Positions 1 to 8,493 of a stretch of DNA of 64,000 nt are shown here, in pieces (position 1 is the first letter of the stretch; every line of letters begins with the position of its first letter). Made by a program: the position numbers and the translations under genes. The stretch lies in the NCBI GenBank assembly GCA_943788235.1, contig CALSPM010000005.1, positions 372,001 through 436,000 of the forward strand, given 5' to 3'. The notes beneath the pieces are model-generated. The model ran no database searches and was not told where the DNA came from. It saw only the letters and a list, made by a program, of their open reading frames with translations. The stretch comes from an uncultured Cyclobacteriaceae bacterium. Lineage in GTDB: Bacteria > Bacteroidota > Bacteroidia > Cytophagales > Cyclobacteriaceae.

Positions 1-720
1 CTCGACTAAAAAAGCAAGGGGATGTCTTAACCAAGTAGTTTCTGATATTTTTTTAAGTTGAAGTTCTTCAGCGATGGTTTGAAAATAGGTAAAATTATCA
101 TCAAAGAATCCATACTTGTGTTGGCTTTGCCGTGCAGGAACCTTTTTTGACGCACTGCTCAAAGGATATTTAGTAAAGGTAGCCAAGGTTGAGTAGGTCA
201 AACTCAGACCTCCCTGATTGGGATTGGTCAGAATCCTAAATCCCTGTGCATTTCCTTCAAAATTAATTAAATCGGACCATTCAGTGGGTTTGACCATTGA
301 TTCAAAAAACCGTCCTCCTTCGGTATTTAAAAAGAAAGAGGAGATACTTTGTTCTCCGGAATGCCCAAAAGGAGGATTACCAAGGTCGTGCGCCAGACAT
401 GCAGCGGAGACGACATCTCCAAAATCTTGGTACTTAATACCCGAGGCTCGTAGCGCTTCATTTTTGGACAAAATGATTTTACCTGCTTCTTTTGCCAATG
501 ACCGGCCCACACTCGCAACTTCTAAGCTATGGGTAAGTCTACTGTGAACAAAGTCATCTTCAGGCATAGGAAAAACCTGTGTTTTATCTTGAAGTTTCCG
601 GAAGGGATGTGAGAAAATAATCCGATCGTAGTCCTGCTCAAATCGACTTCTTGTTTGGGCGAGAGGTACTGATTTAGATATACCAAATCGTTTTGCTGAA
701 AATAAATTAAGCCAATTCAT
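1..720 (-). CDS. dgt: Deoxyguanosinetriphosphate triphosphohydrolase-like HD protein (3' part off the left edge)
   Basis: The 240 residues in the window are the N-terminal half of a dGTPase-family HD-domain hydrolase, which cleaves dNTPs to nucleoside plus tripolyphosphate. The frame is open to the left edge, so the C-terminus is missing. Seen: an N-terminal NWxNLFSAKRFG stretch typical of the family, a first metal-ligand His in RLTHSLEV (about residue 64) and the HD pair in AHDLGNPPFGHSGE (about 111-112). The ATG at 720 starts MNWLNLF and suits family N-termini. An in-frame ATG at 738 would add six residues. The gene is cytoplasmic and points the same way as glyS behind it. Confidence 0.9.
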   Translation of the reverse strand, partial: MNWLNLFSAKRFGISKSVPLAQTRSRFEQDYDRIIFSHPFRKLQDKTQVFPMPEDDFVHSRLTHSLEVASVGRSLAKEAGKIILSKNEALRASGIKYQDFGDVVSAACLAHDLGNPPFGHSGEQSISSFFLNTEGGRFFESMVKPTEWSDLINFEGNAQGFRILTNPNQGGLSLTYSTLATFTKYPLSSASKKVPARQSQHKYGFFDDNFTYFQTIAEELQLKKISETTWLRHPLAFLVE

Positions 721-774
721 CGATGTGTGCTGAAACATTTTGGTGGAACAATGAATATATACTCGTTGGATAAT

Positions 775-975
775 TTATGAGTTATCATGAAATATTTCTT
801 GGATGGCCTCAATTTTTTTTTCTACTGAGACGGCAAAAAAAACTTTGATATGGGTGCCTCCATAAGTTCTAAAAAAGGAATTTTGACCCTTTTGGATCCA
901 TTTCATTTCAGAAAAAGCCAATAGTTCCCAAGTTTTAATGGCAGGCACCGAGAAAAGATCAGCTAAATAGAACAT
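775..975 (-). CDS. Small uncharacterised protein, 66 aa, behind glyS
   Basis: Product not recognised. The ATG lies three bases past the glyS stop on the same strand (TAG, TAA, then ATG), so translation could be coupled to glyS. The protein is mixed in composition, with Trp and Phe in its first half (TWELLAFSEMKW) and a Lys/Glu-rich C-terminal helix ending in IFHDNS. It has no signal peptide, membrane segment or metal-binding cluster. It lies between glyS and dgt, with 54 bases to dgt. It may be a real small gene or a chance open frame; the close spacing is the main argument in favour. Confidence 0.45.
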   Translation of the reverse strand: MFYLADLFSVPAIKTWELLAFSEMKWIQKGQNSFFRTYGGTHIKVFFAVSVEKKIEAIQEIFHDNS

Positions 976-978
976 TTA

Positions 979-2526
979 CTAAATGGATTTCAATAACTTT
1001 TTCAAGGTCACATTTTCCTCTAAAATACGTGCGATGTCTGTTATGGGGATACGTTCTTGCTTCATCGAATCTCGTTCTCTGATCGTGACGGTGTCATCTT
1101 CAAGAGATTGGTGGTCAATGGTGATGCAATAAGGAGTGCCCACTGTATCTTGCCTTCGATATCTACGCCCAATCGCATCTTTCGCATCATATTGTGCTGT
1201 AAAATCGTATTTAAGTCCCTTGAAAATTGCTTGAGCTTTTTCAGCAAGCCCATCTTTATTCATCAAAGGGAGCACCGCTACTTTTGAAGGGGCCAAGGCC
1301 GCAGGCAATTTCAAAACAATACGCTCAGAATTATCTTCGAGTACTTCTTCTTGATAGGCTGCAGATAGAACGGCTAAAAACATACGGTCTAAGCCTATGG
1401 AAGTTTCCACTACATAAGGGACATAAGATTCATTTTCCTGTGGATCGAAATAGCGGAGCTTCTTTCCAGAGAGCGCTTCATGAGCCAGCAGATCAAAATC
1501 TGTTCTCGAATGAATTCCTTCAAGCTCTTTGAATCCCATGGGGAATTCAAATTCAATATCACAGGCCGCATTGGCATAATGGGCAAGATTGAGATGATTA
1601 TGGAATCGGTATTTCGCGGTACCTAATCCCAATGCGTTGTGCCAACGCATACGCTGGAGCTTCCAGTGCTCATACCATTGCATTTCTTCACCTGGCTTAA
1701 CAAAGAATTGCATTTCCATTTGCTCAAATTCGCGCATTCGGAAGATAAATTGTCGGGCAATGATTTCGTTCCTAAAAGCCTTACCTATTTGGGCAATTCC
1801 AAAAGGAGGCTTCATCCTATTGGATTTCTGAATATTAGAAAAATTCACAAAAATACCTTGAGCGGTCTCTGGGCGTAAATAAATAGTATTTGCCCCTTCC
1901 GAAACAGATCCCATTTCAGTGGAAAACATTAAATTAAATTGCCTTACATCCGTCCAGTTTTTAGTACCTGAAACAGGATCTGAAATTTCTAGATCAACAA
2001 TTAAATTTTTAAAAGACTCGAGATCGTCTTCTGCAATCGCTGTTTTCATTCTATTTTCTATAGACTGAATTTGTTCGCGATAGTTGACTACTCTGGGATG
2101 GGTACTTATAAATTGAGCCTCGTCAAAGTCCTCGCCAAATCTTTTGCGGGCTTTTGTTATTTCCTTATTTATCTTCTGCTCAATTTTTGCTAGGTGATCT
2201 TCGACAAGGACATCGGCGCGGTAACGTTTTTTAGAATCTTTATTGTCAATGAGGGGGTCATTAAAGGCGTCTACATGTCCTGAGGCCTTCCATGTACTGG
2301 GGTGCATGAAAATAGAGGCATCTAAACCCACAATATTTTCATTCATTTGCACCATTGATTTCCACCAAAATTCTTTGATATTATTTTTTAATAACACGCC
2401 GTTGGGCCCATAATCATAGGCGGCACTCAAGCCATCATAAATTTCACTAGACCCGTACACAAAACCATATTCTTTGCAATGTGCTGTGATTTTTTTTAAG
2501 GTGACTTCGTTTTCTTTTGTAGACAT
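979..2526 (-). CDS. glyS: Glycine--tRNA ligase, single-chain (dimeric) type
   Basis: A class II aminoacyl-tRNA synthetase of the homodimeric GlyRS type that charges tRNA-Gly. The chosen ATG at 2526 gives MSTKENEVTLKKI and 515 aa, the usual length. The frame is open to 2592, but the extra 22 residues are hydrophobic and not GlyRS-like. Seen: the N-terminal YGFVYGSSEIYDGLSAAYDYGP block, RPETAQGIF, the motif 2 arginine in FRNEI, motif 3 near ETSIGLDRMFLAVL, and a C-terminal anticodon-binding domain from about residue 420. The 66-aa ORF follows directly. Confidence 0.97.
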   Translation of the reverse strand: MSTKENEVTLKKITAHCKEYGFVYGSSEIYDGLSAAYDYGPNGVLLKNNIKEFWWKSMVQMNENIVGLDASIFMHPSTWKASGHVDAFNDPLIDNKDSKKRYRADVLVEDHLAKIEQKINKEITKARKRFGEDFDEAQFISTHPRVVNYREQIQSIENRMKTAIAEDDLESFKNLIVDLEISDPVSGTKNWTDVRQFNLMFSTEMGSVSEGANTIYLRPETAQGIFVNFSNIQKSNRMKPPFGIAQIGKAFRNEIIARQFIFRMREFEQMEMQFFVKPGEEMQWYEHWKLQRMRWHNALGLGTAKYRFHNHLNLAHYANAACDIEFEFPMGFKELEGIHSRTDFDLLAHEALSGKKLRYFDPQENESYVPYVVETSIGLDRMFLAVLSAAYQEEVLEDNSERIVLKLPAALAPSKVAVLPLMNKDGLAEKAQAIFKGLKYDFTAQYDAKDAIGRRYRRQDTVGTPYCITIDHQSLEDDTVTIRERDSMKQERIPITDIARILEENVTLKKLLKSI

Positions 2527-2665
2527 GGGGGTAAAGAGAAAGGGATTAAAGGAGAAAATAAAATAATTACAAATTAAACTTGCTGGTTGCACTTAGCTAT
2601 TACATTAAAATCGGACTTAGATGTATGCTAAAAGATTGTATTGAGATGAATTGAAATAGCAGATT

Positions 2666-4603
2666 TTATTTAATAAATTTAAACTCGAGGTCATCAAGAC
2701 TTTGGTTCAGTCCCACCACCGTTACCGTGTCATGTATACGCAAACGGGTATAACCATGAGAAATGATGGTTTGTCCTCCTCTTATGACAGACAAAATAAT
2801 AACGTCAGAGGGGAGTCGAAGATCTCTCAAATGGATTCCGTGGAGGTTCGGGTTCAGTATTTCTATGTCTCTTGTATCTTGATTTTGATCCATACCCAGC
2901 AGCAACGAAGTGGCTTGAGGGGATCTCACAAAATGATCAAGTAAGCTGACCATTGCTGTTGATGGGTCAATTACTTTGGCTTCCAGATCCAAGAATTTTT
3001 TGGAATTGTAGCGATGATTTAGGCGGACGACTAATTCTCTAGTACCAAATTCATGGTAGGCATATTCACAAATCAATAAATTAGCATCATCTGAAAGTAA
3101 GGTGACGACTATTTCTACATTGCTGAAATCAATTTTAGAGAGGTCATCCTTGCCAAGGGATTTTAAATAGAGAATACTAATATCGGTCGGATCATCAAAA
3201 GAATCTTTGTCTTTCAGGGTCGCGAGTTGGACCCGATAATTTTTTTTCATGAGTTGTTGAGCAAGCGATACGGATTGGGGCTCAAAGCCAAAGATTAAAA
3301 CTTCTTTGGTGATTTCATTGTTTTGATGCCCCCTTGTTCGGGCCTCATTGATCTGATAAATGGCCCATTTGAAGAGCGGAGGTCCTATAAATTGATTGAT
3401 CAATATCAATGCGAGTACGGCCGTTGAAAAAATAGTTCCCCATTCGGGGAATTGATTGCTGACGACGGTAGCCAACCCCAGGGTAACTCCGGCCTGGGTG
3501 ATGTAAGACATCCATCCAATGCTGATGTGTTTTATGGGGTCTCCAGCGATGAGCCCACCTCCAACAGAACCAAAGATCAATGCAACTAACCTTAAACTAA
3601 ACAGTAAAAGGGTAACAGAGAGGACTTCTACAAATACAGATATATTTAAAGAAGCACCGGTCAAGGTGAAAAAGGCGACAAATATGTATAACTCTAAACT
3701 CCTGATTTGATTGAGAAATTCAGCTCTAAACTTAGAAAAATTAGTGACATAGAAACTGGCCAATATGCATATTAATAGGGGTTCTAAAAACAAGGCATGA
3801 CCCCATTTTTCCAAGCTAAATACGGCCAGCCAGTCACTTGTCCAATAAGTACTGTAACCGATTAAAAGAATGAGGAAAGATTTGGTTCTTTTATGAATAC
3901 CCAGTGAAAGAGCAGTTTTTAAGGCATAGCCAACGACAAAAAATCCCAAAATGAACGAGGTGACGAACTCCGCCAAAACAATGATTATTTGAACAAAGTC
4001 AAAAGCGCTCTCCTTCAAGGCAGATTGGGTAAAAGACAGGCAGATTGAAAACATGATCACTACCAGGAAATCTTTCACCACGGTAACGCCCATCACCGTT
4101 TGGGTAAAAGGTCCTTTAGATCGAAGTTCATTGATAATGGCAATGGCTGAAGCGGGTGAGCTGGCGATGAAAATAGTGGCCATTAATGAAGAGATGGCCA
4201 ACACTACTTTGGTTTCTTTATTGGCTAAAAAAGGAATATAGTCGGCTGCCAACCAAAGGGCGCCTACACCGAAAATAAAAGTAATGAACAATTGGCCAAA
4301 CGAATTCCATTTAATGCTGTTAATTTGTTTTTTAAGTTCTTTAAGATATAATTCTGCTCCTGCTGCAAAGGCAATAAAGCCTAAAGAAATATCGTTAATG
4401 TATTTGAGTTGAAAAGGTGCGGTAATGGGAATTAAGTTCAGTAAGTAAGGACCCGTTAAGATACCCACTACGATGAGACCAGTGATTAAAGGTAAATGGA
4501 TTTGTTGGAATAAGCGGGCAAGCTGATTCGCAGAAATTGCTACGATTACAAATCCAATGGGTAGAGTGAATAACTCCTGATATTTAGTGAATAATTCAAG
4601 CAT
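2666..4603 (-). CDS. Kef-type cation:proton antiporter (CPA2) with TrkA/RCK domains
   Basis: A 645-aa inner-membrane monovalent cation/proton antiporter. Residues about 1-400 form a Na+/H+-exchanger domain with about 12 hydrophobic segments, including an ASSPASAIAIINEL stretch characteristic of CPA2 exchangers. Residues about 415-530 are a TrkA-N (RCK) domain; its glycine loop is replaced by FGFEPQSVSLAQQL, so nucleotide binding is uncertain. A TrkA-C domain fills about 560-645. The family exports K+ or Na+ in exchange for protons under cytoplasmic control; the ion cannot be read here. Its start lies 31 bases from the divergent DUF547 lipoprotein, so the promoters must overlap. Confidence 0.9.
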   Translation of the reverse strand: MLELFTKYQELFTLPIGFVIVAISANQLARLFQQIHLPLITGLIVVGILTGPYLLNLIPITAPFQLKYINDISLGFIAFAAGAELYLKELKKQINSIKWNSFGQLFITFIFGVGALWLAADYIPFLANKETKVVLAISSLMATIFIASSPASAIAIINELRSKGPFTQTVMGVTVVKDFLVVIMFSICLSFTQSALKESAFDFVQIIIVLAEFVTSFILGFFVVGYALKTALSLGIHKRTKSFLILLIGYSTYWTSDWLAVFSLEKWGHALFLEPLLICILASFYVTNFSKFRAEFLNQIRSLELYIFVAFFTLTGASLNISVFVEVLSVTLLLFSLRLVALIFGSVGGGLIAGDPIKHISIGWMSYITQAGVTLGLATVVSNQFPEWGTIFSTAVLALILINQFIGPPLFKWAIYQINEARTRGHQNNEITKEVLIFGFEPQSVSLAQQLMKKNYRVQLATLKDKDSFDDPTDISILYLKSLGKDDLSKIDFSNVEIVVTLLSDDANLLICEYAYHEFGTRELVVRLNHRYNSKKFLDLEAKVIDPSTAMVSLLDHFVRSPQATSLLLGMDQNQDTRDIEILNPNLHGIHLRDLRLPSDVIILSVIRGGQTIISHGYTRLRIHDTVTVVGLNQSLDDLEFKFIK

Positions 4604-4634
4604 ATTTGTACCAAGTAAATTTAAAGATAAAATA

Positions 4635-5426
4635 ATGAAATTATTCCACGGCGTCTATTGGGTAAGAATTTTCAAATTCTTACCTTTCCTTTTAATATTA
4701 GGAAGTTGTGAATCAAAGCAAACACACCAAGCGGGAACAGAGCCGGTAAGTCATAAACTTTGGAATGAGGTGTTGATAAACTCTGTCAACGTCTCAGGAA
4801 GCGTAAATTATCAAGGCCTTAAAGAGAATCCTCAAATTCTCCTAGATTATTTAGAGCTTTTGCGTACTAGTAGACCCAATGACGCGCGCTGGGATGAGAA
4901 AGAAAGACTCGCTTATTGGATTAATCTTTACAATGCATTTACCTTAAAACTAATCATTGACCATTACCCATTAAAAAGCATTAAGGATATTGGAAGCACA
5001 ATTCAAATCCCGTTTATCAATTCACCTTGGGATATTGAGACTATTGATTTTGGGAATGAAAAAATATCCCTTAATTATGTTGAGCATCAAATCCTGAGAT
5101 CCTTTGGGGAACCCAGGATTCATTTTGCCATTAATTGTGCTTCGATTTCTTGTCCCAACTTGAGGAATGAAGCATATGTAGCTGCCAAAATTGATGCGCA
5201 ACTGGCAGACCAAGCCCAAAGATTTTTAAAGGATTCCACTAAAAACATCATTACTTCTGAGGCTTTGTATTTATCCAGAATTTTTCAATGGTTCTCAGGG
5301 GATTTTGATGTACATCAAACCCTACATGAAAATCTTTCGATTTGGTCAGGGGTCTCCATAAATAATTCAGCGACTACACAATTTATGGATTATGATTGGT
5401 CACTAAATGAACAATCTAGACCTTGA
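4635..5426 (+). CDS. DUF547-domain lipoprotein
   Basis: A 263-aa predicted lipoprotein with one DUF547 domain. From the ATG at 4635 the N-terminus is basic, then hydrophobic, then a lipobox ending LGSC (Cys about residue 25). A frame extension to 4587 would put 16 polar residues before the signal and is unlikely. Family-type blocks include AYWINLYNAFTLKLI and HFAINCASISCPNLRNEAY, the latter with the conserved Asn-Cys and Ser-Cys pairs. DUF547 proteins lack a firm biochemical role; a cysteine-protease-like fold has been suggested. It starts back to back with the Kef antiporter and converges on ugd with a 6-base gap. Confidence 0.88.
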   Translation: MKLFHGVYWVRIFKFLPFLLILGSCESKQTHQAGTEPVSHKLWNEVLINSVNVSGSVNYQGLKENPQILLDYLELLRTSRPNDARWDEKERLAYWINLYNAFTLKLIIDHYPLKSIKDIGSTIQIPFINSPWDIETIDFGNEKISLNYVEHQILRSFGEPRIHFAINCASISCPNLRNEAYVAAKIDAQLADQAQRFLKDSTKNIITSEALYLSRIFQWFSGDFDVHQTLHENLSIWSGVSINNSATTQFMDYDWSLNEQSRP

Positions 5427-5432
5427 AAGGAT

Positions 5433-6743
5433 TTAGTTTTCGATGAATTCGCGCCCAATACTATAGTAAGTATAACTTAATTTTTTCATTTGATTCAGGC
5501 CATACAGATTGCGCCCATCGAAAATGGCTTTATTTTTCATTTTTGAGCCAACAATACTGAAATCTGGTGTACGAAAAACAGGCCATTCAGTCATGATCAT
5601 TAAAGCATCAGCATCCTCTAGAGCATCATATTGATCCTCAGCAAAATAAATTTGATCTCCCATTAACTCTCGGACGTTCTTCATAGCTTCAGGATCATAA
5701 ACCCTAAGGATCGCTCCTTTTTCCAATAAGAGGTCAATATTGGCTAAGGCGGGCGCTTCTCTGATGTCATCGGTATAAGGCTTGAAAGCAAGGCCCCAAA
5801 TCGCAATGGTTTTGCCTTTTAGGGATTCTAAATAGGATTCGATGGGTTCGATCAATTTTATTTTCTGTTGGTCATTGACTTTGATAACGACTTTAAGTAT
5901 ATCAAACGCATACGCCACCTCTTGGGCTGATTTGGATAAGGCTTGGACATCTTTTGGGAAACAACTTCCGCCATATCCTGTACCCGCAAACAAAAACCGC
6001 TTTCCAATCCGGGTATCTGTACCGATACCCTGCCTCACCGCATCCACATCTGCACCCAGGAGTGAACATAGATTGGCAATTTCATTCATGAAGGTAATTT
6101 TGGTCGCCAAAAAAGCATTGGCAGCATATTTAGTCAATTCTGCAGATTTTATATCCATAAAGATGATGGGATTACCTTGCCTCACAAAGGGCGCATATAA
6201 TTGCTGCATCATGGCTTCGGCTTGGCTTGAAGCGGAGCCAATCACCACCCGATCCGGCTTCATAAAATCATCAACGGCCACGCCCTCACGTAAAAATTCG
6301 GGATTAGAGACCACATCAAAAGAGACTTTTGCTTTTTTGGCAATGGCTTGGTTGACTTTAGCTGCAGTTCCAACAGGAACGGTGCTCTTATCTACAACTA
6401 CGGTGTAATGGTCTAATAACCCACCAAGCTCATCTGCGACTTTTAAAACGTATTGTAAGTCTGCAGACCCATCTTCACCAGGAGGCGTGGGAAGGGCTAG
6501 AAAAATGATTTCTGCATCTTTAATACCTTCTGCTAAATTAGTAGTAAAAAAAAGACGTTTTTGATTGAGATTTCGCTGAAAGAGAGGTTCTAAACCGGGT
6601 TCATAAATCGTAATATTACCCGCCTTTAAATTTTTAATTTTGTTTGCATCTATATCAATGCAGGATACTTGGTTACCTGTTTCAGCAAAACAAGTACCTG
6701 TCACCAAGCCTACGTATCCGGTTCCTACTACAGCTATCTTCAT
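5433..6743 (-). CDS. ugd: UDP-glucose 6-dehydrogenase
   Basis: Oxidises UDP-glucose twice with NAD+ to UDP-glucuronate, a precursor for acidic surface polysaccharides. The 436 aa match the bacterial family. Seen: the N-terminal Rossmann motif VVGTGYVGLVTG, central substrate loops NPEFLREG and YAANAFLATKITFMNEIANLC, the catalytic cysteine in GYGGSCFPKD (about residue 257), and a C-terminal UDP-binding domain (IWGLAFKPYTDDIREAP). It stands alone on the minus strand, about 52 kb from the polysaccharide genes at the right edge, which could use its product. Confidence 0.97.
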   Translation of the reverse strand: MKIAVVGTGYVGLVTGTCFAETGNQVSCIDIDANKIKNLKAGNITIYEPGLEPLFQRNLNQKRLFFTTNLAEGIKDAEIIFLALPTPPGEDGSADLQYVLKVADELGGLLDHYTVVVDKSTVPVGTAAKVNQAIAKKAKVSFDVVSNPEFLREGVAVDDFMKPDRVVIGSASSQAEAMMQQLYAPFVRQGNPIIFMDIKSAELTKYAANAFLATKITFMNEIANLCSLLGADVDAVRQGIGTDTRIGKRFLFAGTGYGGSCFPKDVQALSKSAQEVAYAFDILKVVIKVNDQQKIKLIEPIESYLESLKGKTIAIWGLAFKPYTDDIREAPALANIDLLLEKGAILRVYDPEAMKNVRELMGDQIYFAEDQYDALEDADALMIMTEWPVFRTPDFSIVGSKMKNKAIFDGRNLYGLNQMKKLSYTYYSIGREFIEN

Positions 6744-6950
6744 ATACTTAAAGTTTTGTTTTGCAAGTTTAACAGAAACAACGGTTTATTAATAATTGCC
6801 AGAATAAATTAATAATTTTAATCCATAAAGTTTTGCCACGAGGGCTAAAAATTGTAAGAGAAAGGCCTTAGGCTAGATTCAGAATTTGTAAAATTCATCA
6901 TTAATCAATAAAACAGTTGCTGTCTAAACTTCTATTTTTCGTGAGATTCT

Positions 6951-6980
6951 TTTGCAGGCATATTAATTTTTCTATATTTG
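6951..6980 (+). promoter_or_regulatory. Bacteroidota-type promoter for rpsU
   Basis: A TTTG at 6951-6954 and TATATTTG at 6973-6980 are separated by 18 bases, close to the known Bacteroidota primary-sigma pattern TTTG-N19-TAnnTTTG. They lie 25 bases before the rpsU ATG, leaving a short leader. Nothing else in the 262-base gap between ugd and rpsU looks like a gene. Confidence 0.7.
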
Positions 6981-7005
6981 CGCTCCTTTTAGTAAATAGA
7001 AAGAT

Positions 7006-7200
7006 ATGATTGTTATTAACATAAAAGACAACGAGTCCATCGATCGAGCCTTAAAGAGGTTTAAGAAAAAATTCGAGAAAACAGGTGCTTTGAGAGAGCT
7101 CCGATCTAGAACTTTTTTCACTAAACCTTCGGTGGTTCGTCGAGAGCAAATAAAAAAAGCAGCGTACATCCAAAATTTACGCGACCTTGAATCAAAATAA
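7006..7200 (+). CDS. rpsU: 30S ribosomal protein bS21
   Basis: A 64-aa basic protein of the small ribosomal subunit. The start MIVINIKDNESIDRALKRFK and the following basic helix (FEKTGALRELRSRTFFTKPS) are characteristic of bS21 in Bacteroidota. It heads a plus-strand block with xerC and hpf, a common order in the phylum. The leader before the ATG (AATAGAAAGAT) contains no clear GGAGG-type Shine-Dalgarno. In several Bacteroidota rpsU is reported to keep a strong one for autoregulation, so its lack here deserves a check against this organism's 16S 3' end. Confidence 0.97.
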   Translation: MIVINIKDNESIDRALKRFKKKFEKTGALRELRSRTFFTKPSVVRREQIKKAAYIQNLRDLESK

Positions 7201-7276
7201 GTCAAATTATTTCTAATTTTCTGGCTTTTTGTCAGTAAATTTAAAAGAGAATATTCGTTTTCTTTTAAATTCATGG

Positions 7277-8152
7277 ATGGTAGACAAATTTCTGAAATTT
7301 CTTGTTTACGAAAAAAGGTTCAGCCGACACACTTCACTGGCTTATGAAAAAGATTTAAATCAATTTTTTTCTTTTTTAAAAGTACAATTCCAAATCCACA
7401 CCGAGCAATCGATAGCCCATATTCACTTGCGAGCTTGGGTCGTTTCATTGTTAGAGGCACAACTCAATCCCATTTCTGTCAACAGAAAAATTGCGTGTCT
7501 CAAATCTTATTTTAAATTTTTAAATGCTCGGGGCCTGCTTGTAAAAAATCCGGCCTCAAGAATAAAACCCCTTAAGACAGAAAAAAAACTTCCCTCTTTT
7601 CTTAGATTGAGCGAAACTACCTCTTTGCTCGATCATATTGAATATGACAATTCTTTTTCCGGAAAGCGAGATCAATTGGTCATCGAGCTTTTATATGCCT
7701 CAGGGATCCGACTTTCTGAGTTGATTAATCTGAAGGAAGAAGACGTCAACACCTATGATGGGACTTTGAAGGTATTAGGTAAGAGGAACAAAGAGCGATT
7801 GGTCCCCATAAATGAGTTTTTGATCAAGATGATCCAGTCTTATCTTAAAACCTACAAGTCTACCGGTGAATTAAAAGCTTATTTGTTACTCACCGATAAA
7901 AGAAAGCAAATGTATCCCATGTTTGTTTATCGCTTGGTTCAAAAATATTTAGGTCAAATTACAACCTTAAAAAAACGGAGTCCACATGTACTCAGGCATA
8001 CCTTTGCCACGCACATGTTAGATAGAGGAGCTGAATTGAATGCAGTAAAAGAACTTCTGGGGCACACGAGTTTGGCAGCGACCCAGGTGTATACCCATAA
8101 TTCTATGGAAAAACTTAAAAAAACCTTTGACCAAGCTCATCCAAAAGCATAA
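7277..8152 (+). CDS. xerC: Tyrosine recombinase XerC/XerD family
   Basis: A 291-aa site-specific tyrosine recombinase of the type that resolves chromosome dimers. The N-terminal SAM-like DNA-binding domain (about 1-90) is followed by a catalytic domain with Arg in YASGIRLSEL, Lys in the LGKRNKERLVP hairpin, HVLRHTFATHM (His and Arg), a late His in LLGHTSL, and the nucleophile Tyr in TQVYTH. The ATG at 7277 gives MVDKFLKFLVYEKRFS, the usual start. An upstream TTG at 7229 would add 16 residues without family resemblance. The rpsU-xerC-hpf order argues for a housekeeping Xer protein, not a phage integrase. Confidence 0.93.
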   Translation: MVDKFLKFLVYEKRFSRHTSLAYEKDLNQFFSFLKVQFQIHTEQSIAHIHLRAWVVSLLEAQLNPISVNRKIACLKSYFKFLNARGLLVKNPASRIKPLKTEKKLPSFLRLSETTSLLDHIEYDNSFSGKRDQLVIELLYASGIRLSELINLKEEDVNTYDGTLKVLGKRNKERLVPINEFLIKMIQSYLKTYKSTGELKAYLLLTDKRKQMYPMFVYRLVQKYLGQITTLKKRSPHVLRHTFATHMLDRGAELNAVKELLGHTSLAATQVYTHNSMEKLKKTFDQAHPKA

Positions 8153-8175
8153 TTATTAACTTAAATCTAAACGAT

Positions 8176-8475
8176 ATGAAACTTCAAATACATTCTATAC
8201 GGTTCGATGCAAATGAAAAATTGATTGACCTCATCAAAAAAAAACTTAACAAGCTTGAGACGTTTTATGATCGAATAATAGATGGTGAAGTTTTCCTTAA
8301 GATTGAAAATGATGAATCTAGAGTCAATAAAATTATTGAGATAAAGTTAAATATTCCTGGAGATCAATTATTCGCCAAAGTGCGGGCACGGTCTTTTGAA
8401 ATAGGGGCGGATGAGGCTACTGAAGCTTTACGACGACAGATCAAAAAATTTAAAGAGAAGCAGATGATTCATTAA
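8176..8475 (+). CDS. hpf: Ribosome hibernation-promoting factor, short HPF/RaiA family
   Basis: A 99-aa protein that binds the 30S subunit decoding region and promotes inactive ribosomes in stationary phase. It has the single beta-alpha-beta HPF domain: a MKLQIHSIRFDANEKLIDLIKKKL start, a central strand region ending in IPGDQLFAKVRARSFE, and a C-terminal basic helix ALRRQIKKFKEKQ. The long C-terminal dimerisation domain is absent. It lies 23 bases after xerC. In many relatives the next genes are tRNAs, tuf, secE and nusG; here cysS on the opposite strand follows. Confidence 0.94.
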   Translation: MKLQIHSIRFDANEKLIDLIKKKLNKLETFYDRIIDGEVFLKIENDESRVNKIIEIKLNIPGDQLFAKVRARSFEIGADEATEALRRQIKKFKEKQMIH

Positions 8476-8493
8476 TGGTGGGAACTCTTCAGA

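Noticed and set aside
2527-2592. N-terminal extension of GlyRS with a hydrophobic stretch (possible signal or leader)
   Set aside because: The frame is open by chance. MSTKENEVTL at 2526 is the family start, and a cytoplasmic synthetase needs no membrane-like lead.
5842-6408. A 188-codon open frame on the plus strand opposite ugd
   Set aside because: It lies wholly antisense to a gene with a complete UDP-glucose dehydrogenase motif set, and its translation has no signal, domain or composition of a real protein. The same holds for long antisense frames opposite acyl-CoA dehydrogenase (37961-38377) and infB (13074-13463).
7277-8152. The tyrosine recombinase as an integrase of a mobile element
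   Set aside because: It lies between rpsU and hpf in an order common to the phylum. There is no tRNA target, attachment repeat or phage gene nearby.
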